From: Planctomycetota bacterium
GTDB lineage: Bacteria; Planctomycetota; Uabimicrobiia; Uabimicrobiales; Uabimicrobiaceae
DNA: 64,000 nt
Assembly: GCA_029260735.1 (NCBI GenBank)
Contig: JAJDCR010000041.1
Location: 29,943-93,942 of the forward strand
Direction: 5' to 3'
Shown here one piece after another: positions 50,372 to 59,110 of the stretch. Made by a program: the position numbers and the translations under genes. Position 1 is the first letter of the stretch. Every line of letters starts with the position of its first letter. The notes beneath the pieces are model-generated. The model searched no databases, had not been told where the DNA came from, and was given only the letters and a program-made list of their open reading frames with translations.

Positions 50372-51475
50372 ATGACAGGAACCTCTGTTGACGGTGTCGA
50401 TATTGCTTTGGTTAAGTATGACCAGGGAAATTATCACTTAGAAGATTTTTGCTGTCGTCCTTTTCCGAAAGACATGAGACAAAGCCTCCTCCTTTTAACT
50501 CAGGATACACTGGTTTCAATGTCAGAGATTGCTCGTTTACATTTTGATTTTGCTCGTTTTGTGGCCCATGAAGTTATTTCTTTTTTAGGAACAAGAGAAG
50601 CGAGCTTAATCAGTTTTCCTGGACAAACGGTTTATCACTCTCCTGAAAATGCCTTTAGTTTTCAACTGGGCTCACCAGGAGTTGTTGCCTCTTTGACAGG
50701 AACTACAACTGTAGGAGATTTCCGCTCTCAAGATATTGCATTAGGAGGAGAAGGGGCTCCTTTAGTTCCTTTTGTTGATGCTTTGTTGTGGCAAGCAGAA
50801 AAACCTCGAATTTTACTCAATATCGGAGGAATTGCCAACTTGACCTATCTTCCCGCCAAAAATCATCTGGGAGAGATAGTTGCCTTTGATACAGGACCTG
50901 GTAACATGTTACTGGATGAAGTTTGCGAGCAATTCTACCAAAAAAGCTTTGATTATGATGGAAAAATAGCTTCCTCTGGCCAAGTCCAGAATTTGCTTCT
51001 AGAGAAGTTTTTAAGTCATCCGTATTTACAAACTCTTCCTCCTAAATCAACAGGGAGAGAAATTTTCGGAAAATCTTATCTTCGAAAAATCATGGATGAA
51101 TTTTCTCATATAAAACCTGAGGATTTTTTGGCGACAGTGTGCCATTTTACAGTGGAGTCTATTGCCCAGTCTATTGAGAAAACTATCCCTACTACTCAGG
51201 GAGAAATTATTGTGAGTGGAGGAGGAGCATATAACAGCTACTTAATCCACTGCTTAAAATCTCGATTGGAGCATTGGCATTTTGTAACCCCCTCAGAATC
51301 CTCTTTTACAGCAGAATCGAAAGAAGCATTTGCATTTGCTATTTTAGCTCACTACACTTTAAAGGGAGAGATCAATCATCTTCCAAAAACAACAGGGTGT
51401 CCCTTTCCTCTCGTTCTAGGTTCCATCTATCAAGGAAGAAAAAAAATTGGTAACAAAGCCAGTATTGCCAGCTAA
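50372..51475 (+). CDS. anmK: Anhydro-N-acetylmuramic acid kinase
   Basis: The 367-residue frame from ATG 50372 carries the family motifs: MTGTSVDGVDIALVKY, DFRSQDIALGGEGAPLVPFV, LNIGGIANLTYL, FDTGPGNMLLDE and VSGGGAYNSYL. The enzyme phosphorylates and opens 1,6-anhydro-MurNAc to MurNAc-6-P during cell-wall recycling. Family members have about eight more residues before SGTS. Here the frame continues upstream without an ATG/GTG/TTG but with ATT at 50315 behind AGGAG, so the true start is probably upstream. It overlaps murQ by 29 bp, consistent with sequential action. Confidence 0.9.
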   Translation: MTGTSVDGVDIALVKYDQGNYHLEDFCCRPFPKDMRQSLLLLTQDTLVSMSEIARLHFDFARFVAHEVISFLGTREASLISFPGQTVYHSPENAFSFQLGSPGVVASLTGTTTVGDFRSQDIALGGEGAPLVPFVDALLWQAEKPRILLNIGGIANLTYLPAKNHLGEIVAFDTGPGNMLLDEVCEQFYQKSFDYDGKIASSGQVQNLLLEKFLSHPYLQTLPPKSTGREIFGKSYLRKIMDEFSHIKPEDFLATVCHFTVESIAQSIEKTIPTTQGEIIVSGGGAYNSYLIHCLKSRLEHWHFVTPSESSFTAESKEAFAFAILAHYTLKGEINHLPKTTGCPFPLVLGSIYQGRKKIGNKASIAS

Positions 51476-52367
51476 GGAAGTTGTTCCAGAAACAGAAGCC
51501 TCATTAACGGCAAGCCGAGGTCTTGAGCATATGAGTAACTGTGAGATCATGACCTTGATGCGCAACGAAGAACAATTTGTCCTTATGGCTTTAGAGCAAG
51601 CTGAGGAAGAAGTATCATGGGTAATTGATCGTGTAGTTGAAAGCTTTCAAGCCGGAGGGCGCTTAATTTACGTAGGTGCCGGAACAAGTGGAAGATTAGG
51701 AGTCCTTGATGCCAGCGAATGCCCTCCTACTTTTAGTGTTTCTCCTCATATGGTGGAGGGAATCATTGCTGGAGGAGACAAGGCATTAAGAAGTGCAGTC
51801 GAAGGGGCAGAAGACGATCACGTAGCCGGAGAAATGGAAATAGAAAAACGCCAGGTTAACAAACTTGATGTTGTTGTCGGAATTGCTGCCAGCGGAGGAA
51901 CTCCTTTTGTTCATGGAGCTCTCCAAAGAGCAAAGAAAAATCAGGCCATCACCTCTCTGATTACTTGCGTATCCGCTCCTTGCGCAGAGGCAGAATATAT
52001 TGATAGAATTATTCGTTTAGTGGTTGGCCCAGAAATTTTAAGTGGCTCAACTAGACTAAAAGCAGGAACAGCTACAAAACTCGCTTTAAACATGATATCA
52101 ACTATCGCCATGGTTAGACTAGGAAAAGTGTATGACAATCTTATGGTCGATTTACAGGCTTCTAATGAAAAGTTAAAAAAGAGAGCCTTGCGCATCTTTA
52201 AAGAACTGGGAAAACATCCCCAACAAGCGCAAGAATTTTTGGCTCAGGCCCATTGGGAATTAAAAACTGCGATTGTCATGTCACATAAGGAAATAGATTA
52301 CTCCAAAGCCAAGAAAACTCTCTCTGAAAAGAATGGCGTTCTTTCTTTGGTTTTAAACGGTGAATAG
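51447..52367 (+). CDS. murQ: N-acetylmuramic acid 6-phosphate etherase
   Basis: The 306-residue protein starts at TTG 51447 behind GGAAG. SIS-domain motifs are LIYVGAGTSGRLGVLDASEC, PPTFSVSPHMVEGIIAGGDK, VVGIAASGGTPFVHGAL and STRLKAGTATKLALNMIST. It removes lactate from MurNAc-6-P to give GlcNAc-6-P, the step after AnmK. Gene overlap with anmK makes a dedicated recycling pair. The length is normal. Confidence 0.93.
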   Translation: MVTKPVLPAKEVVPETEASLTASRGLEHMSNCEIMTLMRNEEQFVLMALEQAEEEVSWVIDRVVESFQAGGRLIYVGAGTSGRLGVLDASECPPTFSVSPHMVEGIIAGGDKALRSAVEGAEDDHVAGEMEIEKRQVNKLDVVVGIAASGGTPFVHGALQRAKKNQAITSLITCVSAPCAEAEYIDRIIRLVVGPEILSGSTRLKAGTATKLALNMISTIAMVRLGKVYDNLMVDLQASNEKLKKRALRIFKELGKHPQQAQEFLAQAHWELKTAIVMSHKEIDYSKAKKTLSEKNGVLSLVLNGE

Positions 52368-52386
52368 AGATTGAGGATACAGCACA

Positions 52387-53367
52387 ATGTCCACTGAAGA
52401 TAAGCAAAATATTCGAAAAACAGTAGTCATCCAAGCAGATGAAATTGATCGCAGAAGAAAGCTAGGAAAAGATGGCAGCATAGTTCCTATCTTCACTGTA
52501 ATCGAAGGAAAAAATGTCGGAACTAGGCTAAAAATTAACAGTAAAAATGAGAAAAGCTATATTATTGGAAGAGCCAAAAGCTGTGAACTTTCCTTAGATG
52601 ACGATTCTGTTTCTCGTCAACATGCGCAAATTTTAGTAGAAGAGATCGCTGATCCTGAAACAGGAACAAAGAAAGAAGTTCTCCGACTTCAAGATTTGGG
52701 AAGTACGAACAAAACACTCGTCAACGGGCGTGAAATCGGAGTAGAACCTTTGGCTCCTGGAAGTAAAATTTTTCTAGGCGATACTATTCTTTTGTTTGAG
52801 CTACTAGATCCTTTAACCGACCGCTTTTACGAAAGTATCCTCCGTAAGGCTGAAAAAGCCAATATCGATCCTTTGACTCAATTACTTTCTAAGCAATTTT
52901 TTCTCGAAGCTCTCCCAGAGATTTTTAATGACGCAGTAGAAAATAGCCAAGATTTTTCTCTAATGATCATTGATATCGACTACTTCAAACAAGTTAACGA
53001 CAAATATGGTCATGATGTGGGAGACGAGGCTTTAAAAATACTTGCCAACATTATTAAGTCTGCTATTCGCAAAGAAGACATGGCCATCCGTTATGGAGGA
53101 GATGAAATCGTTTTAGCTTTGCCAGGAGCTAGACTCAAAAACGCTATGGAAGTAGCCGAGCGTATTCGAGTAAGTTTACAGCACCACGACTGCAGTCATT
53201 TATCAGCAGATTTAAGCTTCAGCATTAGTGTTGGAGTTAGCAGTCGTAACGAGGAAACTAGCTTAAGTGAATTAATGAAAATGGCCGATCAAGCCCTATA
53301 CAAATCAAAGGAAAAAGGACGTAACCAAGTAGAGACTCTCCATTATGACAAACAAACTGGTAATTGA
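52387..53367 (+). CDS. FHA - GGDEF diguanylate cyclase
   Basis: In this 326-residue protein the FHA domain spans about 30-130 (YIIGRAKSCELSLDDDSVSR, QHAQILVEE, LGSTNKTLVNGRE). The GGDEF domain spans about 155-320: LMIIDIDYFKQVNDKYGHDV, then the active-site loop as RYGGDEIVLALPG and SISVGVSSR. The motif is GGDEI, which preserves the catalytic residues, so c-di-GMP synthesis is likely. No inhibitory RxxD is obvious. It is cytoplasmic. FHA input suggests control by Ser/Thr phosphorylation, perhaps by the kinase at 10.8 kb. It overlaps rtcA by 23 bp. Confidence 0.9.
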   Translation: MSTEDKQNIRKTVVIQADEIDRRRKLGKDGSIVPIFTVIEGKNVGTRLKINSKNEKSYIIGRAKSCELSLDDDSVSRQHAQILVEEIADPETGTKKEVLRLQDLGSTNKTLVNGREIGVEPLAPGSKIFLGDTILLFELLDPLTDRFYESILRKAEKANIDPLTQLLSKQFFLEALPEIFNDAVENSQDFSLMIIDIDYFKQVNDKYGHDVGDEALKILANIIKSAIRKEDMAIRYGGDEIVLALPGARLKNAMEVAERIRVSLQHHDCSHLSADLSFSISVGVSSRNEETSLSELMKMADQALYKSKEKGRNQVETLHYDKQTGN

Positions 53368-54394
53368 TGGCTCCTTTGGAGAAGGCGGAGGTCAAATCCT
53401 ACGAACCTCTTTATCTCTCTCTATTATAACAAAAATGCCTTTTATTTTAAAAAACATCCGCGCCGGTCGCCCTAAACCAGGTTTGGCAGCACAACACTTA
53501 GTTGCTTTGGAAGCCGCCGCTGAAATTTCTCAAGCTCAAGTAAAAGAGGGATACGTCGGCTCGACTAAAATAGAGTTCTCTCCTCAAACCTGTCGAGAGG
53601 GAAGCTATAAGTTTGTCGTTCCTACAGCTGGCTGTATGCCTCTCGTATTACAAACGGTGATGCCCCCTCTCGCTCTTACCCCAAAAAAATCGAATATTTC
53701 CTTACACGGCGGAACCCATGTTTCTTGGTCCCCTTGCTATGATTATTTAGCCGATGTCTGGGGAAATACTTTAGAAAAGATAGGGTTTCCTCTTGATTTC
53801 AAGATAGAACGTGCAGGTTACTATCCCCGGGGAGGAGGAGCTTTCCAAGTAAGTATTTCTCCGATGGAGGAGAAGAATTTTGAGAATCTGTTTACAGCGT
53901 CCTCTTCTCCTAAAAGTATCTCTGTTTATTGTATTTTAAGCGACCTTCCTGAGCATATAGTAGAAAGAGAAAAAGAAACTATAGAGAAGTTTTTTCGGAA
54001 AAAGAAAGTGCCCTTTCCCTTAGATTTTCAGACAAAGTTTTATCCCAGCAATGGCCGAGGAAATGCTCTTTTTTTGAAATTAGATCAGGGAAATATTTGT
54101 GCTGGTTTTTCCTCTCTTGGTGAAAAACGCAAGTCTGCCGAAAAAGTCGCTCAAGAGCTTTGTCGAAAATTTTTTCGCTTTTACTCACAAGAAGCTTTGG
54201 TCGAAGAACATTTAGCAGACCAAATTATGTTGCCTCTTGTTTTGAGAAAAAAAAATTGCTCTTATGAAGTTGCAACAGTTACTCAACATCTCCTGACAAA
54301 TGCCCATACAATTTCTCTTTTTCTCGGCGATTGTGTTGCTATAGAAGGAGAAGAAGGAAAGCCAGGAAAAGTTGTCATTAAAACATATAGTTAA
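53345..54394 (+). CDS. rtcA: RNA 3'-terminal phosphate cyclase
   Basis: In this 349-residue protein the N-terminus LVIDGSFGEGGGQILRTSLS is diagnostic, with the nucleotide-binding GEGGGQ. Later motifs are IRAGRPKPGLAAQHLVALEA, GTHVSWSPCYDYL and GYYPRGGGAFQVSISP. The catalytic His region is near the end (TVTQHLLTNAHTI). It converts RNA 3'-phosphates to 2',3'-cyclic phosphates using ATP. No RtcB ligase gene is adjacent. The start overlaps the diguanylate cyclase gene. Confidence 0.93.
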   Translation: MTNKLVIDGSFGEGGGQILRTSLSLSIITKMPFILKNIRAGRPKPGLAAQHLVALEAAAEISQAQVKEGYVGSTKIEFSPQTCREGSYKFVVPTAGCMPLVLQTVMPPLALTPKKSNISLHGGTHVSWSPCYDYLADVWGNTLEKIGFPLDFKIERAGYYPRGGGAFQVSISPMEEKNFENLFTASSSPKSISVYCILSDLPEHIVEREKETIEKFFRKKKVPFPLDFQTKFYPSNGRGNALFLKLDQGNICAGFSSLGEKRKSAEKVAQELCRKFFRFYSQEALVEEHLADQIMLPLVLRKKNCSYEVATVTQHLLTNAHTISLFLGDCVAIEGEEGKPGKVVIKTYS

Positions 54395-54441
54395 TAACCC
54401 AAGAGTATGAACGGGTTCTAAGAATCTAGTAAAGAAACATT

Positions 54442-55014
54442 ATGAATACAAAAACCAAAAGAGTTAGCATTTTTTTAGCCCTTGTTTTAATATTAGGTGT
54501 TTTTGATATTTACACAAAACACTTAGTCTTTGAGCATTTTTCTGTCGTTATTTTAACTAGCGCCGAACAAAAACTAGAGCAAAGCATGCAAGAGCTTTCT
54601 CCTGGAGTATTTGTTCCTTGGGCTCCCCCTTATCGTCCTATTAAAATTATCCCCTCTCTTTTTAACATCCATATCGTTTTGAATCGGGGAGCTGTTTGGG
54701 GGATAATGCAAGGACAAAAAATTTTCCTAACGGTTGTTTCTTTAATTGCGATTCTTTTTATTTTTTATCTCCTCCTTTTTAAGCCTGAAATGGAAAAATT
54801 CTGGTTTCCTTTAGCTCTAATTATGTCTGGTGCTATAGGAAATCTATGGGATCGCTTTTATTTTGGAGGAGTTCGTGATTTTTTAGATTTCTATTGGGGC
54901 AAACACCACTGGCCTACTTTTAATTTCGCTGATGTTTTTATCGTCGTGGGAGTTTCCACTTTTTTATTGATTGAATTTGTCACCAGTGCAAAAGAAAAAA
55001 AAGAAACTGTCTGA
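54442..55014 (+). CDS. lspA: Lipoprotein signal peptidase (signal peptidase II)
   Basis: The 190-residue protein has four membrane helices. Catalytic region one is SGAIGNLWDRFYFGGVRDFL and region two is WPTFNFADVFIVVG, each with its essential aspartate. An insertion between helix 1 and the NRGAVWGI motif (about 35-80) makes it longer than the usual 160 residues. It cleaves lipoprotein signal peptides at the modified cysteine. That fits the many lipoproteins here. Confidence 0.93.
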   Translation: MNTKTKRVSIFLALVLILGVFDIYTKHLVFEHFSVVILTSAEQKLEQSMQELSPGVFVPWAPPYRPIKIIPSLFNIHIVLNRGAVWGIMQGQKIFLTVVSLIAILFIFYLLLFKPEMEKFWFPLALIMSGAIGNLWDRFYFGGVRDFLDFYWGKHHWPTFNFADVFIVVGVSTFLLIEFVTSAKEKKETV

Positions 55015-55354
55015 AAAAATGACAAATAGAAAAAAAATTGTCTGCTTTCCTGTCAATATTTCTGATTCATAGTGGACTAAAAAAGAGTTTTTTTCTCCCC
55101 TAAACCAATGCTATGTTTAGAGTAAAGTTTTTTTTCAAAAAAGATTACCAAGTGGATCTTAATTTGCATAAGAATATTATATGAATATTTTACAAGTTTA
55201 AACTTGCCAGTTTGTAACCCTAGGAATTATAATTTACATTGTAGAGAAAAATACAAGAGGTGAAAGTATTGTTTATTCACTCTCTTTGCATACGGGTATC
55301 ATAACTCTATTTTTCAGATCAACCATACACAACTCACACTAGGTAGGAAGAAAA
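55015..55354. other. Intergenic region with a 14-bp palindrome
   Basis: This 340-bp AT-rich gap contains the perfect palindrome CAAGTTTAAACTTG at 55193-55206, a possible operator. TTTACATTGTAGAG and similar AT-rich stretches around 55240 may be promoter elements. GGTAGGAAG near 55342 is the ribosome site of the next gene. There are no repeats or other genes. Confidence 0.4.
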
Positions 55355-56230
55355 ATGAACCCATATTTGCAGTTGGAACTAGGAGACAACGAGAAACCTC
55401 GAGGACGTACTCTAATTTGTGTTCTTAATCCCGATCAAGAGACTATCCACGAAGTAAAACAGTTCGACATTAATGGATCTAAGCTGAAAGAAGCGATTTT
55501 TGATGAGATACTTCAAGGCCGTCTCATTGCTTTGGATATTTTTGACCCTATTTATGTTAAACTGCGTCCGCGAGAATTTTCCCTAGAAGAAGGGGAAACT
55601 TTGGTCGATTTAGCAGAAAAAGAATCTAAAGATTTGATCGTTATTTGTGCTCCTGAAAATGAGGAGTTTATGGCGGAAATGGCGATTGAGCAAATAGTTG
55701 TTCGCTACGCAAATGTCTACAAAGAGAATATTTATAGACGAGTACTGGAAGACCTCATTCGAGAAACTTTTCGCTGCCGCAAAAACAACTGGGCAACAAA
55801 GTACTATGTAGGCCTATTTCGAGTAGCTCAGACTATTTGTTCGGTTTCTAAATCCATTCGTGAAAAAGACCAAATCAACATAGATTTTTATACAAATTTA
55901 CTAAATTCTTATCAAGATGGAATTCCTTTTCTATCCATTGAGCAAATTCAAGATAAGTTACTAGCAGGAGATGGCCAAAAATGGCAAGAAATGGCTGACT
56001 ACATAGACAGCTTTTTCCTAAGCATAAAAAAAGATTTCCCTCTTGCTCTTAGTGAACTTGTTGAACTATCTAACAATGAGAATAGTGAAAAACTTCTAAA
56101 AGAAGAATTATTTGCTCTATACTATGATTTCTTTCATCATCTTTTTGAAGAGGATTATGAAAGAGCTACAACAGTAAAAGAGCAAGTTAAGCACTATTAC
56201 AGTTCTCGAGCACTTAAAGAATTTAGCTAA
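55355..56230 (+). CDS. Cytoplasmic protein of unknown function
   Basis: The 291-residue protein is acidic, without signal peptide or membrane segment. Residues about 1-120 look alpha/beta (RTLICVLNPDQETIHEVKQF, KDLIVICAPENEEFMAEMAI). The rest is helical (YYVGLFRVAQTICSVSKSIR, FALYYDFFHHLFEEDYERAT). I recognise no family. A good ribosome site (AGGAAG) and a strong terminator after it show it is a real, single-gene unit. Confidence 0.7.
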   Translation: MNPYLQLELGDNEKPRGRTLICVLNPDQETIHEVKQFDINGSKLKEAIFDEILQGRLIALDIFDPIYVKLRPREFSLEEGETLVDLAEKESKDLIVICAPENEEFMAEMAIEQIVVRYANVYKENIYRRVLEDLIRETFRCRKNNWATKYYVGLFRVAQTICSVSKSIREKDQINIDFYTNLLNSYQDGIPFLSIEQIQDKLLAGDGQKWQEMADYIDSFFLSIKKDFPLALSELVELSNNENSEKLLKEELFALYYDFFHHLFEEDYERATTVKEQVKHYYSSRALKEFS

Positions 56231-56267
56231 TAAAAATTTCATTTGAAGTCTTAAGGGACGTGAAGTC

Positions 56268-56313
56268 TTAAGGGACGTGCTACGATTAAGGTGGTACGTC
56301 CCTTAATTTTTTT
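56268..56313 (+). terminator. Rho-independent terminator
   Basis: TTAAGGGACGTGCTAC pairs with GTGGTACGTCCCTTAA and runs into T7. A partial repeat of the left arm (TCTTAAGGGACGTGAAG) precedes it at 56249. Confidence 0.8.
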
Positions 56314-56351
56314 AGTGAGAACTTTCTAAAAAACAGAGCGGAATATTTTCT

Positions 56352-57497
56352 ATGCTGCTTACCATTCTTAGTTTCTCTGCTATTCTCTCGGCTCTAATGT
56401 GGTTAGGGCTTTTGCTCCATCCTGATCAACCTCATAATTATAAACAAGACCTCCCTGATGTAGAAAAAACACCTCAAAAAACTCCCTTTGTCAGTGTTGT
56501 CATTCCAGCCCGCAATGAAGAGGAAATTCTCCCGCAAACTCTCCCTTCCATATTTCAACAGAGCTATCCTTGTATGGAAATTATTCTAGTTGATGATCAC
56601 TCTTCTGACCAAACAGCTCAAATTGCTCAAACTATAGGAAAAAATTATCCCGAAAAAAATTTCCATTTAGTAAAAGGTAAACCTTTAGCAAAAGGTTGGG
56701 CAGGGAAAATGTGGGCCTTACACCAAGGTCTGGATCAAGCAAAAGGAGAATGGATTCTTCTCACGGATGCAGATATTTTGTACCCCTCTTACATGCTTTC
56801 CTCTCTCATTAGAACAACAGAAGAACAAAACAATCGAATGATTTCAGTTATGGCCCGATTACGAACCAAATCTTTTTGGGAGCGGCTTTTAATTCCAGCT
56901 TTTGTTTATTTTTTCAAAGTTCTCTACCCTTTTCGAGCAATAAATTCTCCCCATCGAAAAACAGCAGGAGCGGCAGGAGGTTGTATTCTTGTAGAACGAA
57001 AAGCTCTTGATCAAATTGGAGGAATCGCTGCTATTGGAGAAGAACTAATTGATGATGTTTCTCTCGGAAAAAAATTAAAAAAAGTGGGCTCCATTTCTCT
57101 TTGGACTAGCCAAAGCTTACTTAGTATAAGACCTTATAATAGCTTATCAAGCATTTGGCAGATGGTTTCTCGTTCTGCCTTTACTCAGCTTAAATACTCC
57201 TATACATTGCTCCTTATCTGTTGTATTCTTATGGTAAGCGCTTTTTTAATACCTCTTGGTAGTCTTTTTCTATGGGGAAACGAAGAATATTTTAGGGTAG
57301 CATTAGTAGGAACTATCTCTTACAGTTTTTTGAGTTTAAGCTATTGGCCTAGTGTTCATTATTTTCGACTTCCTTTTATCTATGTTCTATTTTTGCCTTT
57401 GATTGGGATACTTTACTTAGCCATGACTATTGACTCTGCTTGGAAATACACCTTTGGAGTCAAGGCTTCCTGGAAAGGACGCGACTATAAAACGTAA
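56352..57497 (+). CDS. Membrane glycosyltransferase family 2, HpnB-like
   Basis: The 381-residue protein has an N-terminal membrane helix, then a GT2 domain: VSVVIPARNEEEILPQTLPS, IILVDDHSSDQTAQIAQ, LTDADILYP as the DxD motif, and GAAGGCILVERKALDQIGGI. C-terminal helices follow (LLLICCILMVSAFLIPLGSL and others). KPLAKGWAGKMWALHQGL matches HpnB-type hopene-associated glycosyltransferases. Carotenoid- or lipid-glycosylating relatives are an alternative. No hopanoid genes are visible nearby. Confidence 0.82.
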   Translation: MLLTILSFSAILSALMWLGLLLHPDQPHNYKQDLPDVEKTPQKTPFVSVVIPARNEEEILPQTLPSIFQQSYPCMEIILVDDHSSDQTAQIAQTIGKNYPEKNFHLVKGKPLAKGWAGKMWALHQGLDQAKGEWILLTDADILYPSYMLSSLIRTTEEQNNRMISVMARLRTKSFWERLLIPAFVYFFKVLYPFRAINSPHRKTAGAAGGCILVERKALDQIGGIAAIGEELIDDVSLGKKLKKVGSISLWTSQSLLSIRPYNSLSSIWQMVSRSAFTQLKYSYTLLLICCILMVSAFLIPLGSLFLWGNEEYFRVALVGTISYSFLSLSYWPSVHYFRLPFIYVLFLPLIGILYLAMTIDSAWKYTFGVKASWKGRDYKT

Positions 57498-58022
57498 TCT
57501 CCTAAGTGTTTGAAAAAAATATTTCTATTGGGAAAAATAAAAATTTTAGTTGACAATCTTGTTCTGCAAGATAAACTTATTTCTAATCTGGGAAGGTTTT
57601 ATACATTTAATTGTCTAACTATATAGACGTAAATTAGAATGGATACTCAAGCACTCGAAAAAATCACCATCCCTGTTTTTTGTTTATGCGCTTTGGATAC
57701 TATATTTTTTTGCGCTAAATCAAAAAACAAAAAAATCTATTGCACAGCGGGAAGAATTTTTTTCAAGTGCTAAAAGAATGGATTATGTAAAGAAATCGCA
57801 AACATCATAAGTTGCAAAACCTCATCTATTCATTCACACTTTTCTCATCCGACCTGCAATCTAACATTCCCGCAGTATGATCAAAAACAAATATGCTATT
57901 CTAATCCTTTAGCAATTGTTTCTCTAGCATATAGAAAAAAACGTATTTAATTTGTAATTACAACTCGTTATTTTATTAAACTTATCAATTGAGATAACCA
58001 TAATTAACGGAGGTTTCCACTT
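57498..58022. other. Long leader/intergenic region before rpsB
   Basis: This 525-bp gap holds TTGACA at 57550-57555 with TAAACT 16 bp later, a fair promoter for rpsB that gives a leader of over 400 nt. A long leader is common before rpsB and may carry autoregulation by S2, which is an inference. A 44-codon frame at 57639-57773 has no ribosome site. CGGAGGT (58008-58014) is the rpsB ribosome site. Confidence 0.4.
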
Positions 58023-59012
58023 TTGTCAATTATTTCAGTTAAGAATCTTCTAGAAGCAGGAGTGCATTTTGGACACCGTGCTAGCCGCTGGAACCCCAAA
58101 ATGGCCCCTTATATATACGGTAAACGAAATCTTATTCATATTATTAACCTTCGCGAAACCGTTAAGGGGATAATTAAGGCTTACCACTTCTTGTCAAAAG
58201 TTACCGCAGAAGGACACGAAATTCTTTTTGTTGGAACTAAGCGACAAGCAAAAAAAGTTGTCCGAGAAGAAGCCTTGCAATGCAAGATGCACTATGTTTC
58301 TGAAAGATGGCTCGGGGGAACTCTCACCAACTTTGAAACCATTCGTAAGCGTCTAGCCCGTCTAGAAGAATTAGAAAGAATGGAAGAAGACGGGTCCATG
58401 GAGGCGCTGAGCAAGAAAATGATGTCTTCTTTACGCAGAGAAAAAAAGAAGATTCAAAGAAACTTGGATGGTATTCGTAACATGAGCAGTCTTCCGAGTG
58501 CTCTTGTAGTTGTTGACCCTCTCAAGGAAAGAATCGCTGTTCTTGAAGCGATTAAGCTCAACATTCCAACCATAGCACTAATGGACACCGACAGTGATCC
58601 CCATATTATAGATATTCCTATTCCTTGCAACGATGATGCTATGCGTTCTATTGAAGTCATTTGTTCCAAACTGACAGAAGCTATTTGTCAGGGAAGTGCT
58701 ATTTGGGAAGAAAAGAAACGCATCGAACAAAAGAAGCAAGAAGCTGCTGCCAAAGAAAAAGAGGACTCTCCTCGCGATCCTCGTACCGGTAGAAGAACCG
58801 ATAATAAGCCTCGCCCTAGCAGAAGCAAAGACCCAAGAAAAAAAGGTGGTCAACGCGACCCTCAGAGAAAACGCGAAGACAGACCAGAAAGAGCCTCAGA
58901 ACCAACTGCTAAAAAAGAAGTCAAAGCAGAGACTAAAGATGTCAAAGCAGAAGAGGCTAAAAGTGCAAAAACAAGCGAGGAAGTCAAGGTAGTTGATACT
59001 CCCGCTAAGTAA
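58023..59012 (+). CDS. rpsB: 30S ribosomal protein S2 with long charged C-terminal tail
   Basis: The 329-residue protein starts at TTG 58023 with CGGAGGT eight bases upstream. The core is classic S2: LLEAGVHFGHRASRWNPKMA, YIYGKRNLIHIINLRETV, FVGTKRQAKKVVREEA, WLGGTLTNFETIRKRL and DTDSDPHIIDIPIPCNDDAM. The core ends near residue 240. About 85 residues of Lys/Arg/Glu/Pro-rich tail (RDPRTGRRTDNKPRPSRSKD and on) follow, beyond normal length. A terminator-like hairpin separates it from tsf. Confidence 0.96.
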   Translation: MSIISVKNLLEAGVHFGHRASRWNPKMAPYIYGKRNLIHIINLRETVKGIIKAYHFLSKVTAEGHEILFVGTKRQAKKVVREEALQCKMHYVSERWLGGTLTNFETIRKRLARLEELERMEEDGSMEALSKKMMSSLRREKKKIQRNLDGIRNMSSLPSALVVVDPLKERIAVLEAIKLNIPTIALMDTDSDPHIIDIPIPCNDDAMRSIEVICSKLTEAICQGSAIWEEKKRIEQKKQEAAAKEKEDSPRDPRTGRRTDNKPRPSRSKDPRKKGGQRDPQRKREDRPERASEPTAKKEVKAETKDVKAEEAKSAKTSEEVKVVDTPAK

Positions 59013-59060
59013 GAGAAAAAATAAGCCAAAATACCGATAAATTCATCGGTTGGTATATAT

Positions 59061-59090
59061 AGGGCAATCCTTTTAGGATTGCCCTTATTT
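59061..59090 (+). terminator. Hairpin between rpsB and tsf
   Basis: AGGGCAATCC-TTTT-GGATTGCCCT is a perfect 10-bp stem with one extra A and a short T run. It could attenuate transcription into tsf, lowering EF-Ts relative to S2. Confidence 0.7.
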
Positions 59091-59110
59091 CATGATAGAA
59101 AGGATTTTTC

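Noticed and set aside
57639..57773. 44-codon frame in the rpsB leader
   Set aside because: No ribosome binding site and a Cys/Phe-rich low-complexity product; a leader peptide is possible but unsupported.
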